This document shows, in pieces, positions 24,115 to 32,623 of a stretch of 64,000 nucleotides of DNA; within the stretch, counting starts at the first letter, position 1, and every line of letters begins with the position of its first letter. The notes below the pieces were generated by a model, which saw nothing but the letters and a program-made list of their open reading frames with translations, made no database searches and was not told where the DNA came from. The position numbers were made by a program, and so were the translations under genes. Source of the stretch: a virus; IMG/VR virus record IMGVR_UViG_3300020204_000065, positions 1-64,000 of that record; one strand, 5' to 3'.

Positions 24115-24921
24115 ATGACCTATTTGTCTTCTAAGAAGATCTATCCAGGTAACTGGACCAACGCCCTGAACGGCTGGTATAAGAACATTGATACCAACGA
24201 CAACGGTACCAATGATGCTTCCAAGGGTGGCCCCACCTCTGTGCTGGCCGTCCCTGGTTACCGCTACTTCCAGCAGCGTGGTTACGTTGCTGTGGCCTGG
24301 GCCTCTGGCGATGCCGCCACCAAGGGTCAGACCATGGATGTGATCGTTCCTTCGCCTTACCGCCAGGACGACACCCGCCCTGACATCACCGGCATGGTGA
24401 TCTCTGGCAGCTCCACCCAGCCTGCTTTCGTGTATCGCGCTGCGGTTTCAGTTGCTTCTGGTTGGGGTGATGGCCGTGTTGCCACTGGTATCTACGCTGC
24501 TACCGGCAACGTGGTGACCTTTGGTCGTAATGACAGCGGCCCTGTGGCTGTGACCGGTGTGGGTGAGCCTATCGCTCAAGCTAACCTTACCTCCACCGTG
24601 TCCGGTGACGCTTCGGCCAAGATTCTGTTTGCCGCTGGTTCTCAGGCCCTCAGCTCCACGCCTTTCCTGACCGCTACTGGTGCCACTGGTGTTGGTCCTT
24701 CGGGCGTGTACAAGTCCTTGACTGCTGCTACCACCTTCAAGGTGTTTGCTCGCGGTACCAACACTGATACCGGCGTGTCTGGTGGCGTGTATCTGGCCGA
24801 CGCTGATTACAACGCTGGTCTGAAGGGTTACCTGGTGGTTGAGGTGTGCTACATCCAGCCTGATGACGCCCCTGGCTACGAAGATATCGAAGAGTATATC
24901 CTCGGCCGCACTGTTAGCTGA
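24115..24921 (+). CDS. Virion structural protein, probably capsid decoration
   Basis: A 268-residue beta-rich protein (Gly, Thr, Ser, Ala, Val dominate) with repeated short strands. It shares the strong GC-rich codon bias of the capsid gene, so high expression is likely. The position directly after the capsid gene suggests a decoration, vertex or head-tail protein. No family is recognised. Confidence 0.65.
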   Translation: MTYLSSKKIYPGNWTNALNGWYKNIDTNDNGTNDASKGGPTSVLAVPGYRYFQQRGYVAVAWASGDAATKGQTMDVIVPSPYRQDDTRPDITGMVISGSSTQPAFVYRAAVSVASGWGDGRVATGIYAATGNVVTFGRNDSGPVAVTGVGEPIAQANLTSTVSGDASAKILFAAGSQALSSTPFLTATGATGVGPSGVYKSLTAATTFKVFARGTNTDTGVSGGVYLADADYNAGLKGYLVVEVCYIQPDDAPGYEDIEEYILGRTVS

Positions 24922-24933
24922 TTAGGTTAAACT

Positions 24934-24961
24934 AGGACCAGAAATTAAAACATCTGGTCCT
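24934..24961 (+). terminator. Hairpin abutting the next start codon
   Basis: AGGACCAGA/TCTGGTCCT, 9 bp with a 10-nt loop, ends one base before ATG 24963. It may terminate or stabilise the abundant upstream mRNAs, or control the next start. Only two T follow. Confidence 0.5.
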
Positions 24962-24962
24962 T

Positions 24963-25373
24963 ATGCTTTACCAGCATCGTAAAACCGGCGCTCGCGTCAA
25001 AGTTGTAAGCGAATGGGATAACGGCGATTGGTTCATGGTCGAAGATCAGGACGGTCGCCTTTATACCGCTTACAAAAATGAATTGATCCCTGATGAAGTT
25101 GCAACCAAGAAAGTTGCCACTCTTCAGGTTAAAGATAAGGCAGCCCAAGAAGAGCCTCGTACTTTCCCACCCGAAACGCGTTTAAACATCAATACCGCTA
25201 CCCCACAAATGATCGCTGATCATATTAAAGGTATCGGCGTCAAGACAGCTCGAGAGATTAAAGATCTTCAGATGTCCTTATCGGGTGAGAAGTTTAATAG
25301 CCTTGAGCAATTGAAACAGATTAAGCGTGTGGACTGGGATGCAGTTCTGGCAGCCGACCTGATCAGGGTTTGA
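24963..25373 (+). CDS. Helix-hairpin-helix virion-module protein
   Basis: A 136-residue protein. Residues 1-45 look like a small beta barrel (KOW/SH3-like, VKVVSEWDNGDWFMVEDQDG). Residues 70-135 form a helix-hairpin-helix of the ComEA type (LNINTATPQMIADHIKGIGV), a non-specific DNA-binding fold. A head-closure or genome-contact protein is a plausible role. Start abuts a 9-bp hairpin and has no Shine-Dalgarno. Confidence 0.6.
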   Translation: MLYQHRKTGARVKVVSEWDNGDWFMVEDQDGRLYTAYKNELIPDEVATKKVATLQVKDKAAQEEPRTFPPETRLNINTATPQMIADHIKGIGVKTAREIKDLQMSLSGEKFNSLEQLKQIKRVDWDAVLAADLIRV

Positions 25374-25392
25374 TCCATTTACCACAGATAAG

Positions 25393-25416
25393 CCCCTGGG
25401 AAACCAGGGGTTTTTT
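25393..25416 (+). terminator. Rho-independent terminator
   Basis: CCCCTGG/CCAGGGG stem with a GAAA tetraloop and six T, 20 nt after the preceding stop. It separates the HhH gene from the M23 gene. Confidence 0.85.
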
Positions 25417-25442
25417 CGTTTTAAAATAAAAAGAAAAAGATA

Positions 25443-26111
25443 ATGGCTGGTATTCAGTATTTCGGGCAAGTTGGATCGACTGGTGTATCAACCGGTCCGC
25501 ATAAACATGTTTATGTGAAAGAGTTAGCCACTGGGAAGTACCTGGATCCAGCAACCATTCGTACGCCTTTACTTGGTTTACGCATCGGGGAAAAGAAAAT
25601 ACCGGCACTGATTAAGACACCAGAAGGCAAGATTGAATTCAATCCAGCTGCTGGAATTACTCTCACATCTCGTTACGGTCCACGTAGTGCGCCAACTGCT
25701 GGTGCCAGTACCTTCCACCAAGGAGAGGATTGGGCGCTACCAGAAGGCACTCCTATTTACTACGAAGGCGGTGGTAAGTTTGTTCCGAAAGCAAACCAAG
25801 GTGGTTACGGTAATCTTGCCACTCTGATTACAAGCGATAACAAATACGAAGTTGGCTTGGGCCACATGAAAACGCTTGGTGGCGCATCTGAGTTACCGCC
25901 AACAACCCTGCCAGTTGATACTTCTGCTTCTGCAGAAACGAATGATTTGTCAACTTTATTATCTTTATTGCAGCTAACCAAGCCAAAGCAAAAAACATTA
26001 CAAGAATCACTTCTTGAGCAGACCTTGGGGGAAGCTTTAACTCCAAAACCAAGCATGACGCAGCAATTCCTCATGGAGTATATGAATTCTCCACTGCCAG
26101 GACTTGCTTAA
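25443..26111 (+). CDS. Circularly permuted M23-type peptidase
   Basis: A 222-residue protein with all the signature residues of LytM/M23 zinc peptidases but in rotated order. The usual C-terminal STGPHxH motif is at residues 16-22 (H20, H22); the usual start SRYGPR plus HxxxD follow at residues 76-96 (H92, D96), and the third His, in GLGHM, is H141. In normal M23 domains HxH comes last. The last 80 residues are a Thr/Ser/Leu tail. Likely cleaves peptidoglycan cross-links, perhaps as a virion enzyme. Possibly inactive if the fold is not kept. Confidence 0.7.
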   Translation: MAGIQYFGQVGSTGVSTGPHKHVYVKELATGKYLDPATIRTPLLGLRIGEKKIPALIKTPEGKIEFNPAAGITLTSRYGPRSAPTAGASTFHQGEDWALPEGTPIYYEGGGKFVPKANQGGYGNLATLITSDNKYEVGLGHMKTLGGASELPPTTLPVDTSASAETNDLSTLLSLLQLTKPKQKTLQESLLEQTLGEALTPKPSMTQQFLMEYMNSPLPGLA

Positions 26112-26122
26112 ATTGATTACTT

Positions 26123-26128
26123 TATAAT
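26123..26128 (+). promoter_or_regulatory. TATAATTA-type promoter
   Basis: TATAATTAA, 22 nt before the GTG at 26151, with AAAGG as a Shine-Dalgarno. Confidence 0.4.
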
Positions 26129-26150
26129 TAAACTATAACGAAAGGTAGAC

Positions 26151-26612
26151 GTGCAGTTATCTGACTTTGACAAAAGTAGAGTTAGGTATCACCTGGGCTA
26201 CTTTACCGTGTCTGTTCCAGCGGGTGACTATGCTCGCCTGGAAGAAGCGATGAATACCATCCCGGATTCATACTTCTATGACAAGGTTGTTATTCAACTT
26301 GGTCGTTGCGATACGGCTGAGAAGAAAACAGAAGTTGCATCGACGCCTTCTACGCGAATCGAAAGCATCCTCGGTGACGTGGATCGTACGATTCGCTCCA
26401 GCAATGCCAAAGAGGCATTAAAGGTTTGGGATGAGATTTATCTCTACGAAACCAATCGTCTCGCCGGCATTCTTTACGTTCCTAACTATAAAGATCCATT
26501 CCAGGCTCGATATCGTTATGAACGCTCAGGTGCGGAATTTATTCAAGCTCTACCTGGTCCTGCTGACACTGCAGTGGGCTCTCGTCTTTATCTTCATGAG
26601 GTTTGGCGCTAA
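26151..26612 (+). CDS. Hypothetical connector-type protein
   Basis: A 153-residue protein with GTG start and Shine-Dalgarno AAAGG. N-terminal helix, then a mixed alpha/beta body ending in AVGSRLYLHEVWR. Its size and location between head and tail genes suggest a head-completion or connector role; no family is recognised. Confidence 0.55.
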   Translation: MQLSDFDKSRVRYHLGYFTVSVPAGDYARLEEAMNTIPDSYFYDKVVIQLGRCDTAEKKTEVASTPSTRIESILGDVDRTIRSSNAKEALKVWDEIYLYETNRLAGILYVPNYKDPFQARYRYERSGAEFIQALPGPADTAVGSRLYLHEVWR

Positions 26613-26614
26613 TC

Positions 26615-27409
26615 ATGGCCATTGATATCTTTAAAGCGATTCAAGCTGCAGGAGTTCCGTCTTCTGTGTTTCAACGGCAGAAAGCTAAGCCTAAATCTTT
26701 TATTGAGATGGCTGCTTCTGCTCCAATGGCAGCTTCTCCGTTATTTAAGTTTCCTGGGCAGACCGCAGATTATGCTGTACCAGCAACGGTGCCAGCTACT
26801 CAGGTGAATCCTGGAGCTACAGCCGCAGCAGAACGTGCATATCAAACGGAGAAAGCACGTGTTGCTCAGATGGCAGCACAAAACCCTGAGCTCCAGCGTT
26901 ACGAAGCAGCACGCTTGAAAGCAGTAGCCCCCGGCGCAACGCCAGAACAAGTGCAATCTGCGGAAGATCTTGGGATGCAGATCTGGGCTCAAAAATATGG
27001 CAAGACCCTAGCTCCAAAGGTTAAGCCTGGTCAAGCTGGTTACGATGTTATCCAAAAAACTTTGTATCCAGGTGGCGCACCGTTGCCCGAATTGCCCGCA
27101 GAGTCAGTTGCAATGCTGAATGCCATCGCACCAGCTGATGCAACGGGTATTCGTCCTGATATCACACCGATGCCCGGTGCACTGCCAGTATTCTCGGATG
27201 TTTCCGATGCCATGTACCAGGCTGTAATAGGAGGTCAAAGCACCTTGGTACCACCCGCACCGCAATTAGCTTCTCCTTCTGCAGTTTCTCCTCAGGAAAC
27301 GGGAGGCATTTCCTTCCAGGATGCTTCTTTTGAGACTCCTGCAACCAAGCGTCGCTCTGATTTATTTGCACAGTTACTTTCTGGTATTCGTCAGTACGGT
27401 GGCATGTAA
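26615..27409 (+). CDS. Hypothetical virion-module protein
   Basis: A 264-residue Ala/Pro/Gln-rich protein (ATG chosen at 26615; a TTG four codons earlier is less likely). N-terminal helical segment, long Pro/Ala linkers and a C-terminal QLLSGIRQYGG motif. No family; structural role inferred. Confidence 0.6.
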   Translation: MAIDIFKAIQAAGVPSSVFQRQKAKPKSFIEMAASAPMAASPLFKFPGQTADYAVPATVPATQVNPGATAAAERAYQTEKARVAQMAAQNPELQRYEAARLKAVAPGATPEQVQSAEDLGMQIWAQKYGKTLAPKVKPGQAGYDVIQKTLYPGGAPLPELPAESVAMLNAIAPADATGIRPDITPMPGALPVFSDVSDAMYQAVIGGQSTLVPPAPQLASPSAVSPQETGGISFQDASFETPATKRRSDLFAQLLSGIRQYGGM

Positions 27410-27621
27410 TTAACTGGCATTGCTTTGCATGTAAGCCCAGCCTGCTGGACACGAATCTTTGATTCACGGGGGCCAGCGTTGTTGCTTTAAAACCATGATT
27501 CTCTGTCCCAAATTTGTTAAACGATCCCTGACTCATCTGGCAGTCGCACTTACTCTTCAAACAGTGTTTATTCCCGGTCTCAGGGCAAGTTCAAATTGGG
27601 TAGGAGAATAAGCAGAAAACC

Positions 27622-28248
27622 ATGTCTTACACCAGCGAACAACTTAAAGAAATTGCGAGGCAGAAAGCCCGCACTTATGGTGTAAATGAAGACATCTTTC
27701 TGCGTCTTGTAGGAGCAGAGTCTGGCTGGAATCCACGTGCCAAAAGCGGTGCTGGTGCCATGGGTCTTGTTCAGCTCATGCCTGGTACTGCACAAGGACT
27801 TGGTGTTTCGGATCCTTATGATCCTGTCCAAAGTCTGACGGGTGGTGCCCGTTATTTGAGCCAACAACTCAAGCGTTTTGGTTCTTATGACAAAGCTTTG
27901 GCCGCATACAATGCTGGTCCTGGCAATGTTGAACGATATGGTGGAATCCCGCCATTTAAGGAAACACAGAATTATGTGAAAAAAATCCTTGGTGGTGTTG
28001 ATGTTGCAGCCAAACCAAAACCACAGACACAAGAACCACCCGCCTCTGGATCACAAGTACAAGATTTCTTGAAGGGTTTTCTCCTTCAAAATTTCTTACT
28101 TAATGATCAAAACGTTGCACCTTCCATTGGCGAGCAGTTACTCAAGACTGCATTCCAACGCCCAATGACTGGAGTTGAAACGGATATCTCAACGGCGTCC
28201 TTATTTACACCAAGGACACCATTCTTGGAATCCCTCACTCAGTTCTAG
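27622..28248 (+). CDS. Virion lytic transglycosylase (SLT domain)
   Basis: A 208-residue protein with a Shine-Dalgarno (GTAGGAGAATAAG). Residues 20-110 form an SLT/lysozyme-like domain: catalytic Glu in GAESGWNP, then [15 protein letters not shown] and [13 protein letters not shown], all SLT family hallmarks. It cuts peptidoglycan by transglycosylation, probably during infection. The C-terminal half is a Gln/Phe-rich tail, perhaps to anchor it in the virion. Confidence 0.88.
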   Translation: MSYTSEQLKEIARQKARTYGVNEDIFLRLVGAESGWNPRAKSGAGAMGLVQLMPGTAQGLGVSDPYDPVQSLTGGARYLSQQLKRFGSYDKALAAYNAGPGNVERYGGIPPFKETQNYVKKILGGVDVAAKPKPQTQEPPASGSQVQDFLKGFLLQNFLLNDQNVAPSIGEQLLKTAFQRPMTGVETDISTASLFTPRTPFLESLTQF

Positions 28249-28286
28249 TAGATTGCAACAGACTTGTTTGCATTAGAATGCAAGCA

Positions 28287-28292
28287 TATAAT
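28287..28292 (+). promoter_or_regulatory. TATAATTG-type promoter
   Basis: CATATAATTG, 24 nt before the ATG at 28317. Confidence 0.35.
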
Positions 28293-28316
28293 TGATTCGA
28301 TAGAGAGTAAGCGTAC

Positions 28317-29096
28317 ATGTCCTCGACTTCCTCGAACAAACAACCACTGTTTATTGATCGTCCGTTGTTTGATACGGTGCGTGTCACTACTCAGACTGTT
28401 GGCAGTCAAGCCAGTAATACGGTGTTTGTCCAGGGTGGACAGGCACCTTCTATTCTGGTGGACATGGACGCTGCTTTCAGCGAAGACAATAACAATGGTG
28501 GTGTCGTTGATTCCATTACGATCACACGCGATGATCGCTATCGGGATGCCGATTACACTGTCAACGCAAGCACCTCTGGCACCGTTGTTTCTTTGAGGAG
28601 CGGTCAGGTCGTCTACGTTGCCTCCACAGCCGTTCTTACCAATGGTACCGCCAGTGGTGTTGGTTATTATACTTACACCGGCTCTGGCACCTTAACGGGC
28701 GTCAATACGGCCCTTAACTACTCAGGCGCAACGGCAAGCGGTTTCCAGTACCAAGGCGTTGCTTATGGTTATCAACCTGCTGTAACTTTTGTTTTCTATC
28801 AGACTCGTAACACCACCACTCCAATTCCGGCAAGTGGTGATTATCGTATTTTGTTCGCAAGAACAGTCCCTGCTAACAGTGGTGTAGTTGACTGTTCGGA
28901 CGTGATGCCACAGCTTGCTGTACCCATGCCTTCTGCAGGTAATACCAATGGTTTAGGTGCAGGCTCCCCGCTACGCAACAAAGGAATCTACCTGGAACGT
29001 GGCGACCGTATTTACGTCGGCGTTTTTGCAGAAGGTCCAAATATTTCTGGATACACCCCAGGTGCACATGTCTATGCACAAGGCGGATTCTTCTAA
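28317..29096 (+). CDS. Beta-rich virion protein
   Basis: A 259-residue Ser/Thr/Gly/Val-rich protein, with Asp/Asn turns and strand repeats, ending YTPGAHVYAQGGFF. It precedes the large 596-residue structural protein with 3 nt spacing. Tail-tip or capsid-fibre role inferred; no family. Confidence 0.6.
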   Translation: MSSTSSNKQPLFIDRPLFDTVRVTTQTVGSQASNTVFVQGGQAPSILVDMDAAFSEDNNNGGVVDSITITRDDRYRDADYTVNASTSGTVVSLRSGQVVYVASTAVLTNGTASGVGYYTYTGSGTLTGVNTALNYSGATASGFQYQGVAYGYQPAVTFVFYQTRNTTTPIPASGDYRILFARTVPANSGVVDCSDVMPQLAVPMPSAGNTNGLGAGSPLRNKGIYLERGDRIYVGVFAEGPNISGYTPGAHVYAQGGFF

Positions 29097-29099
29097 TGT

Positions 29100-30890
29100 A
29101 TGGCCCCAAGACAAGGAAATAGTTTTGGTTCTTTCAGCAGTTTCCTTCAAGCAAAGGACACTGATCCTTTCAAATTAAAACCAATTACAACAGAATTCTC
29201 AAAAGGATCTGTACCTGATTCTTTGAGCACTATCAACCGTGAGTCTGCTTGGTCACGATGGCGCCGTGGTTATGAATTGGCCACGGCTACTTTCTATGAC
29301 AACGATTTTTCATATCCTTTTGAATATCAGATTCCTACACCGTCTGGAAGCGTAGATCCGAACGTTAATCCTTACCCTGTTGTCTCAGGTGTATTTACAG
29401 GATTCCCGACAACAAATCGGGATCTTGGCATGCATTGGGCCGTATGGCGTTATGCCGGATCAACAAGAACAGATAAATTAACTGACCCGGTTAGCAGTAA
29501 CACCTTAGCCGTTGCATCTGTTACAGAGGACGCCGAAAATTGGTATGTAACACTCTCTGGCACCTGGAGCACAGGCAATCCATTACCACCGCCTTTTTAT
29601 ATTCCAGTCCCAGGTCAAACCGAAGGACTGAAACCAATGAATACGGAGATCTTTGAAGATCGTATCATTACAGCCAATGGTCCTTTAATTACAGCCGACA
29701 GCATTGATCCCAATACTCAACGTCGCTACGGCTACGCCCAGGCTGTGCTTGTAGACACAGATCCGTTCAACGGAATTTTGACATTTAGAAAAGACGGATC
29801 CGTTCAAATTACATTTGACAAGGAGTATCGAACGCCGTCTTCCTTTGGCTTCCAAGTTGGTAGGTTCTTAAATACAGGCGCAAGATTTTCTTGCTCTTGC
29901 CAAGATTTTACGCATAGAGATTATCGGTATCTTCACAACATAAGTGAACGATCTTATAAAAAAGCTTACCCAAGGTCTAGTATTGCTTCGATTAAACCTG
30001 GCCGTTTTGAGCAAACGAGTACGGTCGTTTTATCGACCCCTGTTTTATTTGACGCAATAACAGCAAATGGATCAACGATCACTGTTGCTACCACAGTGCC
30101 GCCGCCTGTGAACAGTTTTATTTCTGTACAGGGAACAGCTGGCGCAGTTGCTGATGGCTTCTATGAAATCACGGAGGTAAATCCGCGCGTTAGTTTTAAG
30201 TATGTCATCAATGGAAATGCAGGCGTTGGAAGCATTCTCAATGCAGGCGTCACGAAAATATTTGAAGCAAGTGCGCGGGTTCTCAATACGGCTATGGTGC
30301 CAGCCACGCAAAGTAATACCTTAAACGTGTATGCGCCCCCTGGGTATACACCTGAGCTGGGTGCGTCGACCAATAATATCACTAAACAAAATTCAAACAG
30401 GGACAACCCAGGTGTCTACCGAGAGTTTGGTGCAACGTATTTGCGAAGCACTTCAAACCCTGGCATCAAAGGCTCTACTGCGGAGGGTATCCCTGGATAC
30501 AACGACTACTCTTCATCTCAAAATGTCATTACGTCATTGACTGACAACTGGACGCCACTTTTAGATGAAATGCGTTATTGCAAACATATTTATGCGTTGC
30601 GTTTTAGGGACGGTGTATTTCCACCAGAGCCATCTGATTTTCCTGTACAGATTGGTTCAATGACTGCGTGGGAGCAACAACTTGTAGAAAGAACAGAAGC
30701 AGAACAACAAGAACTAAGAGCTGCACGAATGACACGCAAATCTTTATCGTTGATGGACGTGCCTCCTTACAATTGTCAGTCTCCGAACATGCTGCCGTTC
30801 CTGCAGAAGTTGTTTAATGTGCCCGCGTCTTATATCACAGTGGAGAACTTTACAATGTTCGATAAGGACGGTAACCCTTATAAACCGTAA
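29100..30890 (+). CDS. Large virion structural protein
   Basis: A 596-residue protein, beta-rich, with an N-terminal helical part and a C-terminal helix (LVERTEAEQQELRAARM). Around residue 265 it has FSCSCQDFTHRDYRYLH, a CxC...H pattern reminiscent of a SWIM-type zinc site. It is the last gene of the large rightward module; a baseplate or tail-hub role is possible but unproven. Confidence 0.65.
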   Translation: MAPRQGNSFGSFSSFLQAKDTDPFKLKPITTEFSKGSVPDSLSTINRESAWSRWRRGYELATATFYDNDFSYPFEYQIPTPSGSVDPNVNPYPVVSGVFTGFPTTNRDLGMHWAVWRYAGSTRTDKLTDPVSSNTLAVASVTEDAENWYVTLSGTWSTGNPLPPPFYIPVPGQTEGLKPMNTEIFEDRIITANGPLITADSIDPNTQRRYGYAQAVLVDTDPFNGILTFRKDGSVQITFDKEYRTPSSFGFQVGRFLNTGARFSCSCQDFTHRDYRYLHNISERSYKKAYPRSSIASIKPGRFEQTSTVVLSTPVLFDAITANGSTITVATTVPPPVNSFISVQGTAGAVADGFYEITEVNPRVSFKYVINGNAGVGSILNAGVTKIFEASARVLNTAMVPATQSNTLNVYAPPGYTPELGASTNNITKQNSNRDNPGVYREFGATYLRSTSNPGIKGSTAEGIPGYNDYSSSQNVITSLTDNWTPLLDEMRYCKHIYALRFRDGVFPPEPSDFPVQIGSMTAWEQQLVERTEAEQQELRAARMTRKSLSLMDVPPYNCQSPNMLPFLQKLFNVPASYITVENFTMFDKDGNPYKP

Positions 30891-30920
30891 TATTTATTTG
30901 CAATAAGGTATACTTATCTT

Positions 30921-30936
30921 AAGTCTCACGAGACTT
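30921..30936. promoter_or_regulatory. Inverted repeat AAGTCTCACGAGACTT
   Basis: A 7-2-7 inverted repeat downstream of GTATACTTATCTT in the gap between the structural module and the integrase-like gene. A near copy lies at 53333-53348. It could be an operator or a weak terminator. Confidence 0.35.
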
Positions 30937-31010
30937 GTTAGGAATTCCTTAAGAAGCGGCGACCAGTGATCTACGATTCCTAGGTTCTGGGGACGCAGCT
31001 CATTTCAACC

Positions 31011-31433
31011 ATGACTCAGACCATCCCTGTAGACCAGAGGATCGTTGATGCGTACTTTCAACTGAAGAGCCAACGCGGCAACAAAGGTGCTGCTTGGCTT
31101 TTTGGCATGATCGCAACCTACGGCATTAAACCAGAAGAACTAACATCTTTTGATTGGGGGCCAGGAGCTTCCCTGGTACTACATAATAAAAAACGTCCGA
31201 TCAACCCATTGCATCCACAGTGGGTTGTTTTGTTTGATTTAAATAAAAAACGGCCCTGCGACATGCAAGACCGTTTAGATTCCCTTGTCCCTCAGCTGTA
31301 TCGTCTAATGGCTCACCAAGCCATTGATGTTAATGTTACGGATTTGCTCTTGGCATACAGCATACGCAAGAACCATTACAAATCCATCAGGAAGCGGCAG
31401 CCATCTTCTCCTGTTTACGCAGGTGTTTCCTAA
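31011..31433 (+). CDS. Degenerate tyrosine-recombinase core
   Basis: A 140-residue protein resembling the first half of a cyanobacterial integrase catalytic domain: WLFGMIATYGIKPEEL corresponds to the GLRPHE region with the first catalytic Arg as Lys, and RPINPLHPQWVVLFDL is the strand-turn that follows. DLLLAYSIR aligns with the usual LRHxxAIR box but lacks the His. No catalytic Tyr follows before the stop. So it is probably inactive; it may be a relic or a repurposed DNA-binding protein. Confidence 0.6.
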   Translation: MTQTIPVDQRIVDAYFQLKSQRGNKGAAWLFGMIATYGIKPEELTSFDWGPGASLVLHNKKRPINPLHPQWVVLFDLNKKRPCDMQDRLDSLVPQLYRLMAHQAIDVNVTDLLLAYSIRKNHYKSIRKRQPSSPVYAGVS

Positions 31434-31605
31434 CGGCTTCCACATTCCAGCGATAGCTATCCCTGGAGCGAGTCTCAGGGAAAGCAGCAAAATGCGGACC
31501 GAGCTTTAGAGTGCCGTCATCACGCATACGGAAGAGTTCCTTGCGATCCATTCCAAGGAGTTCTTCCGCCCGTGCGACGGAAACCCAACCTGTGCTTTGA
31601 GCCAT
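31387..31605 (-). CDS. Excisionase-like HTH protein
   Basis: A 72-residue protein of the kind found beside cyanobacterial integrases: ARAEELLGMDRKELFRMRDD is a MerR/Xis-type helix-turn-helix, then SYRWNVEAVRKHLRK as the recognition-wing helix. It points against the integrase-like gene and overlaps its 3' end by 47 nt. Possible regulator of a lost lysogeny module. Confidence 0.6.
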   Translation of the reverse strand: MAQSTGWVSVARAEELLGMDRKELFRMRDDGTLKLGPHFAAFPETRSRDSYRWNVEAVRKHLRKQEKMAAAS

Positions 31606-31744
31606 GACTTGGCGTCAGGGTGTATAACTCTCGTACGGTAACGGGAGGAATCCCTGGGTCAAGGGGATTCATACTTTTTTAAGGCTGGTGTGAACTTGTG
31701 TAAAGCTTAAGGAAATTAGAATGAGTTAACGGCAACTAAAGAGT

Positions 31745-32170
31745 ATGTACTACAGCGAGCATGAGCCGATTGCTTTACTCGTTGAAGTCACTCCAAAATT
31801 AGCGAAGAAACGTTTTCGAGATGAAATCTATAAATCCTGGAACCACCAATGCGCCTATTGTGGTGACAATGCGACGAGTTTAGATCACGTCATACCAAGG
31901 CATAAGTCTGGGGAAACAACACGCAAGAACCTAGTGCCAGCATGCCGTCGTTGTAATGCATCCAAGGCTTCTTACAAGCTCCATGAATGGTACATGGAGC
32001 AAGACTTCTTCTCCAAGGCTAGGTTAAATAGAATTGAAAGATGGATTGACCAAGATCCCTTCCAGATGCTGAATTGGGAAAAAGAGTCTGATCATTCTTT
32101 AGTACATTTTCACTATGTCGGACAAACCAAGGAAGGCGGTTGCAGCAGCCAAGCGTTATCAGAAGGATAA
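31745..32170 (+). CDS. HNH endonuclease
   Basis: A 141-residue protein with a full HNH motif over residues 34-78: CAYCG, LDHVIPRHKSGETTRKNL and CRRCNASK, a zinc-ribbon-stabilised HNH typical of McrA-like and free-standing phage nucleases. It could be mobile, or part of packaging. Its 3' end overlaps the next gene by 56 nt. Confidence 0.85.
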   Translation: MYYSEHEPIALLVEVTPKLAKKRFRDEIYKSWNHQCAYCGDNATSLDHVIPRHKSGETTRKNLVPACRRCNASKASYKLHEWYMEQDFFSKARLNRIERWIDQDPFQMLNWEKESDHSLVHFHYVGQTKEGGCSSQALSEG

Positions 32171-32417
32171 GATGGCTTGCAATAAGCCACAACGCACTCC
32201 TGGTCATAAAACCAAAAGTCATATTGTCAAAGCTTGTAAAGGTGGAGAAGAGAAGATCATCCGCTTTGGCCAACAGGGTGTAAAGGGTGCGGGCAAGAAT
32301 CCGCAAACGGCAAAAGACAAGGCACGCAAGAAGTCTTATTACGCCCGTCATAACGCACAGGATTCCAATCCAGACAAGATGTCAGCTCGGTACTGGTCCC
32401 ATAAAGTGAAGTGGTAA
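32115..32417 (+). CDS. Small basic protein
   Basis: A 100-residue Lys/Arg-rich protein (ISoelectric strongly basic) with two Cys and the phrase KARKKSYYARHNAQDSNPDK, like small phage basic proteins near lysis genes. It begins within the HNH gene. Function unknown; nucleic-acid binding possible. Confidence 0.55.
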   Translation: MSDKPRKAVAAAKRYQKDKMACNKPQRTPGHKTKSHIVKACKGGEEKIIRFGQQGVKGAGKNPQTAKDKARKKSYYARHNAQDSNPDKMSARYWSHKVKW

Positions 32418-32462
32418 TTCCAGGTTTTCTCGCTAAGCTGCGTAGGCCAACCTCAGTTCACC

Positions 32463-32588
32463 ATGGCAAAACCCAAATCATCTGGCGCCATCAAGATTGA
32501 ATCCAAGCCAAAAAAGACACGCCAAGGCCAAGGATTACACTCCTTGCCTAATCATGGACGCAAGAAAACTCGCGGCCAAGGCAAATAA
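32463..32588 (+). CDS. Small basic peptide typical of cyanophages
   Basis: A 41-residue basic peptide with KKTRQGQGLHSLPNHGRKK. From memory similar short peptides, ending in RGQG, recur in cyanophage genomes; their role is unknown. It ends 14 nt before the lysozyme hairpin. Confidence 0.6.
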   Translation: MAKPKSSGAIKIESKPKKTRQGQGLHSLPNHGRKKTRGQGK

Positions 32589-32602
32589 TTTGTGTATGAT
32601 TG

Positions 32603-32621
32603 GGGGTAACTTAGTTACCCC
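32603..32621 (+). promoter_or_regulatory. Perfect hairpin before the lysozyme start
   Basis: GGGGTAAC/GTTACCCC, an 8-bp stem with a 3-nt loop ending 2 nt before ATG 32624. It could hold back translation of lysozyme or end the upstream transcript; the G-run might otherwise serve as a ribosome site. Confidence 0.5.
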
Positions 32622-32623
32622 TT

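Noticed and set aside
27162-27560. Minus-strand 132-residue frame across the gap before the transglycosylase
   Set aside because: Mostly antisense to the 26615-27409 gene; mixed composition and no leader like those of the minus cassette.
31011-31433. Active integrase
   Set aside because: Key catalytic residues are changed or absent.
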